Source: Emticicia sp040253585 | GTDB taxonomy: Bacteria > Bacteroidota > Bacteroidia > Cytophagales > Spirosomataceae | NCBI RefSeq assembly: GCF_040253585.1 | Contig: NZ_JBELAU010000011.1 | Span: forward strand, 62,001-126,000 | DNA length: 64,000 bases | Direction of reading: 5' to 3' | Shown: positions 60,767-64,000 of the stretch, one piece after another | Numbering within the stretch: the stretch's first letter is position 1 | Layout: each line of letters starts with the position of its first letter | Position numbers and translations under genes: made by a program | The notes under the pieces: model-generated | The model's database searches: none | What the model saw: only the letters and a program-made list of their open reading frames with translations | Told to the model about the DNA's origin: nothing

Positions 60767-63700
60767 ATGACTGAAACTGAACAGGTTACAGAGCAACAAC
60801 AAGGCCTATATCGCTCAGAATTTGAGCATGATGCTTGTGGAATTGGCTTTAGGGCTCATTTGAAAGGACGCAAGTCGCACGGAATTGTAGCCGATGCGAT
60901 TAAAATGCTCGAACGCATGGACCACCGTGGTGCATGTGGTTGCGACCCTAATACTGGTGACGGTGCGGGTATTTTACTCCAAATCCCTCACGAGTTTTTC
61001 TTAGATGAATGTAATAAACTTAACTTTCATCTGCCTGCTGTTGGTGAGTATGGCGTAGGTATGATTTTCTTCCCGATGGATAAAACCGAACGTGAAGAAT
61101 GTCGTGATATTCTAAACCGTAAAATTGAAAAATTAGGTTTAGAACTACTCGGCTATCGTGTTGTAGAAACTAAAGGTGATATTTTGGGTGAAGGTTCGGC
61201 ATCTGTTGAGCCAAATGTTGAGCAAGTTTTCATCAAACGCCCAGTTGATATCACGAATGAACTTGATTTTGAACGTAAATTATATATTCTCCGCCAATAT
61301 GCTTCTCGTGTCATTCGTGAAGCAGTAGTAGGAGCAAAAGAACACTTTTACTTCTCTTCGCTTTCGTGTAGAACAATCTCCTACAAAGGGCAATTGACTA
61401 CCGAGCAACTAAAATATTACTTCCCTGATTTGCATAATGAGGCAGTAACTTCAGCATTTGCAGTTATTCACTCTCGTTTCTCAACCAATACTTTCCCTTC
61501 TTGGAAATTGGCACAACCATTCCGCTTTATTGCCCACAATGGAGAAATCAATACTGTAAAAGGAAACGTAAACTGGATTCGTGCAGGAGAAAAATCTTTC
61601 GTTTCTGAATTCTTCACAAAAGAAGAAATGGACTTGATTTTACCAATCTGTGATGCAGGAAATTCAGATTCAGCTCAATTGGATAATGTAATCGAATTAC
61701 TTTATCTATCAGGTCGCTCATTACCCCACGTAATGATGATGCTTGTTCCAGAAGCATGGGACGGCAACGATGCGATGGACGAGCAAAGAAAAGCATTTTA
61801 CGAATATCATGCTGCCATCATGGAGCCATGGGATGGCCCAGCTTCAATCTCATTTACTGATGGTAAAATGGTGGGTGCAACACTTGATAGAAATGGTCTT
61901 CGTCCGTCTCGCTACTGGGTTTTGAATGATGATACTGTTATCATGGCCTCGGAAGCGGGTGTTCTCGACATCGACCAAGAAAAAGTGGTTTCAAAGGGTC
62001 GTTTACAACCAGGAAAAATGTTTGTGGTTGATATGGAGCAAGGCCGTATCATTCCAGACGAAGAAGTAAAAGCAGATATTTGTTCACGTCAACCGTACCA
62101 AGAATGGTTGGATGAAAATAAAATCAAAACCGAAGAACTACCAAAGTCGATTCGTCCGTATCAACAATACAGCGAAGAAACTTTGTTGAAACGCCAAATC
62201 ACTTTTGGATTTACATCAGAAGATTTACGTATGATTTTGGCCCCGATGGCACAATCGGGTATGGAAGCAATTGGTTCGATGGGAGTTGATACACCACTGG
62301 CAATACTTTCTGACCAAAGTCAGCATTTATCATATTATTTCAAACAATTATTTGCTCAAGTAACCAACCCACCGATTGACTCAATCCGTGAGCGTTCTAT
62401 CATGTCATTGATTTCTTTTGTAGGAGCCAATGAAAATATATTGAATGAATCGCCAGCACACTGTCGATTAGTTCAACTTGACCAACCCGTTTTAACAATC
62501 GAAGAATTTGATAAACTTCGCTTTGTTGATTACAAAGGTTTCCAAGCAAAAACTATCAATACTTACTTTAATTCAAGAGCCGAAGATATTGGCAAAGCTT
62601 TAGAGTTTGGTTTGGAAAGAATCTGCCGCTACGCCGAAGATGCCATTGAAGATGGTTTTGAAATCTTAATTCTTTCTGACCGTGCAATCGACTCTGACCA
62701 TGCTCCTATCCCATCGCTTTTGGCAACTGCGGCTATTCACCATCACCTCATCAGAAAAGGTATTCGTGGAAAGGCGGGAATCTTGGTGGAAGCAGGCGAT
62801 ATTTGGGAAACGCATCATTTTGCTACGTTAATCGGTTACGGTGCGTCGGGAATTTGCCCTTACATGGCATTCGAGACTCTTTCTTGGATGAATAAAAAAG
62901 GCTTAATCGAAGGCGAATTTGACGATTATACACTTAACAAAAATTACATCAAAGCAGTAGATAAAGAATTGTTGAAGATTTTCTCAAAAATGGGAATTTC
63001 TACTTTACAATCTTATCAAGGAGCTCAAATTTTTGAATGTATCGGTCTAAATAAGCAGGTTATTGATAAATATTTTACTGGAACAATCTCACGTATCAGT
63101 GGCATGGGCTTGGCAGAAATTGCTAAAGAGGCCTTCGTTAGACACCGTGTAGCATTCCCAGAAATCCCACAAGAATCGGTAAAAAGACTTGAGGTTGGAG
63201 GCGTTTATCAATGGAAACAACGTGGCGAACGTCACATGTTTAACCCTCAATCAATTCACCTTTTACAACAATCAGGGCGTGTTGGTGAAAAAGATTTAGA
63301 CAAAGGCTATCAGATTTTCAAGCAATATTCAAAACTTATCAACGACCAAACCAAAGATGCTCTGACGCTTCGTGGATTACTTCGTTTCAAAAAAGGAAAT
63401 TCAATTCCTTTGGAAGAAGTAGAGCCAATCGAAAGCATTTTCAAGCGTTTTGCCACGGGTGCAATGTCGTTTGGTTCAATTTCGTGGGAAGCTCATACCA
63501 CCTTAGCCATTGCGATGAACCGTATTGGTGGTCGCTCAAACTCAGGTGAAGGTGGCGAAGATGAAATTCGTTATGAGTTAGACAAAAACGGCGATAATCT
63601 GAGTTCATCAATCAAACAAGTAGCTTCTGGACGTTTCGGGGTAACAAGTCATTACTTAACCAATGCAAAAGAACTACAAATCAAAATGGCTCAAGGTGCA

Positions 63701-64000
63701 AAACCTGGTGAAGGTGGACAGCTTCCAGGCCACAAAGTGGATGATTGGATTGGTCGTGTGCGTCATAGTACGCCGGGTGTTGGTTTAATTTCACCACCAC
63801 CTCACCACGATATTTATTCAATTGAAGATTTAGCACAATTGATTTATGACTTGAAAAACTCAAACCGTGATGCTCGTATCTCAGTAAAATTAGTATCTGA
63901 AGCAGGTGTTGGGACAGTAGCAGCAGGTGTTGCAAAAGCACACGCAGACGTTGTATTGATTGCAGGACATGATGGAGGAACAGGAGCATCTCCGTTATCA
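60767..64000 (+). CDS. gltB: Glutamate synthase large subunit GltB, partial (3' end outside window)
   Basis: 1078 codons without interruption to the window edge. The class II glutaminase nucleophile is the Cys of EHDACGIGF; a propeptide of about 25 residues before it would be removed. RMDHRGACGCDPNTGDGAG and RFSTNTFPSWKLAQPFR are glutaminase hallmarks. The FMN/4Fe-4S synthase part begins with RFATGAMSFGSISWEAH and continues to LPGHKVDDWIGRVRHSTPGVG, and the window ends in IAGHDGGTGASPLS. It makes glutamate from 2-oxoglutarate and glutamine. Confidence 0.97.
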   Translation, partial: MTETEQVTEQQQGLYRSEFEHDACGIGFRAHLKGRKSHGIVADAIKMLERMDHRGACGCDPNTGDGAGILLQIPHEFFLDECNKLNFHLPAVGEYGVGMIFFPMDKTEREECRDILNRKIEKLGLELLGYRVVETKGDILGEGSASVEPNVEQVFIKRPVDITNELDFERKLYILRQYASRVIREAVVGAKEHFYFSSLSCRTISYKGQLTTEQLKYYFPDLHNEAVTSAFAVIHSRFSTNTFPSWKLAQPFRFIAHNGEINTVKGNVNWIRAGEKSFVSEFFTKEEMDLILPICDAGNSDSAQLDNVIELLYLSGRSLPHVMMMLVPEAWDGNDAMDEQRKAFYEYHAAIMEPWDGPASISFTDGKMVGATLDRNGLRPSRYWVLNDDTVIMASEAGVLDIDQEKVVSKGRLQPGKMFVVDMEQGRIIPDEEVKADICSRQPYQEWLDENKIKTEELPKSIRPYQQYSEETLLKRQITFGFTSEDLRMILAPMAQSGMEAIGSMGVDTPLAILSDQSQHLSYYFKQLFAQVTNPPIDSIRERSIMSLISFVGANENILNESPAHCRLVQLDQPVLTIEEFDKLRFVDYKGFQAKTINTYFNSRAEDIGKALEFGLERICRYAEDAIEDGFEILILSDRAIDSDHAPIPSLLATAAIHHHLIRKGIRGKAGILVEAGDIWETHHFATLIGYGASGICPYMAFETLSWMNKKGLIEGEFDDYTLNKNYIKAVDKELLKIFSKMGISTLQSYQGAQIFECIGLNKQVIDKYFTGTISRISGMGLAEIAKEAFVRHRVAFPEIPQESVKRLEVGGVYQWKQRGERHMFNPQSIHLLQQSGRVGEKDLDKGYQIFKQYSKLINDQTKDALTLRGLLRFKKGNSIPLEEVEPIESIFKRFATGAMSFGSISWEAHTTLAIAMNRIGGRSNSGEGGEDEIRYELDKNGDNLSSSIKQVASGRFGVTSHYLTNAKELQIKMAQGAKPGEGGQLPGHKVDDWIGRVRHSTPGVGLISPPPHHDIYSIEDLAQLIYDLKNSNRDARISVKLVSEAGVGTVAAGVAKAHADVVLIAGHDGGTGASPLS

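Noticed and set aside
1..64000. tRNA, rRNA, CRISPR arrays, insertion sequences or prophage
   Set aside because: No cloverleaf-like T-loop motifs, ribosomal sequence, regular repeat-spacer arrays, transposase or integrase genes were seen by eye.

Overview
The window reads as chromosome of a Bacteroidota bacterium, most likely a Cytophagales member (Emticicia/Spirosoma-like). It is AT-rich. Many genes are preceded by the Bacteroidota -7 promoter element TAnnTTTG rather than strong Shine-Dalgarno sites. The gene set is typical: LpxB/HldD/GmhA lipopolysaccharide genes, a TPR-containing LytS-type kinase with a LytTR regulator, DUF3098, a STAS protein next to RNase Z, Bacteroidota-type sulfite reductase, and lipoproteins with clear lipoboxes. 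I saw no tRNA, rRNA, CRISPR array, prophage or insertion sequence. The first gene (lipoprotein) and the last (gltB) run off the ends.

Layout. 1-20 kb is housekeeping: lpxB, queD, hldD, lepA, nitronate monooxygenase, tesB, amine oxidase, asparaginase, etfBA, a DUF151/UVR nuclease-like protein, plsC, ftsX-DUF3098-uppP-truB-ribF, and pheA. 20-27 kb holds secreted or lipoprotein genes beside LytTR-type regulators, then a TPR histidine kinase and its response regulator. parE follows on the minus strand. 29-43 kb is a surface-polysaccharide locus: Wza-like, Wzz-like, ABC exporter Wzm/Wzt, a sugar aminotransferase, gmhA and six glycosyltransferase-type genes. 43.2-44.6 kb has STAS and RNase Z.

44.8-51.5 kb is an assimilatory sulfate operon: siroheme sulfite reductase, TSUP permease, APS-type CysH, a PD-(D/E)XK-like protein with its own promoter, cysD and cysN. 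It has a 27-bp perfect palindrome at the promoter and an intrinsic terminator at the end. A short repeat built on ACTCAGAACTC occurs in one spacer and, unusually, in frame inside both the sulfite reductase and cysN coding sequences.

51.6-58.7 kb is the most striking part. It is a class I cytochrome P450 module: MEDS-BTAD regulator, P450, PEP-synthase-like protein, aldehyde dehydrogenase, HD protein, SDR, putidaredoxin-like [2Fe-2S] ferredoxin and ferredoxin reductase. It has been hit by several independent, apparently recent lesions: a 1-bp A-run expansion in the regulator, a nonsense codon plus frameshift in the PEP-synthase-like gene, a deletion fusing it to the C-terminal half of the dehydrogenase, a nonsense codon just after the last cluster cysteine of the ferredoxin, and a 7-bp tandem duplication in the reductase. 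P450, HD and SDR genes remain open. The module looks like a terpenoid/alicyclic-type oxidation system losing function, though its substrate cannot be read from sequence.

58.8-60.3 kb has two tandem lysozyme-like (GH108-like) paralogues. The window closes with the first 1078 codons of glutamate synthase large subunit behind a promoter that overlaps a palindrome.
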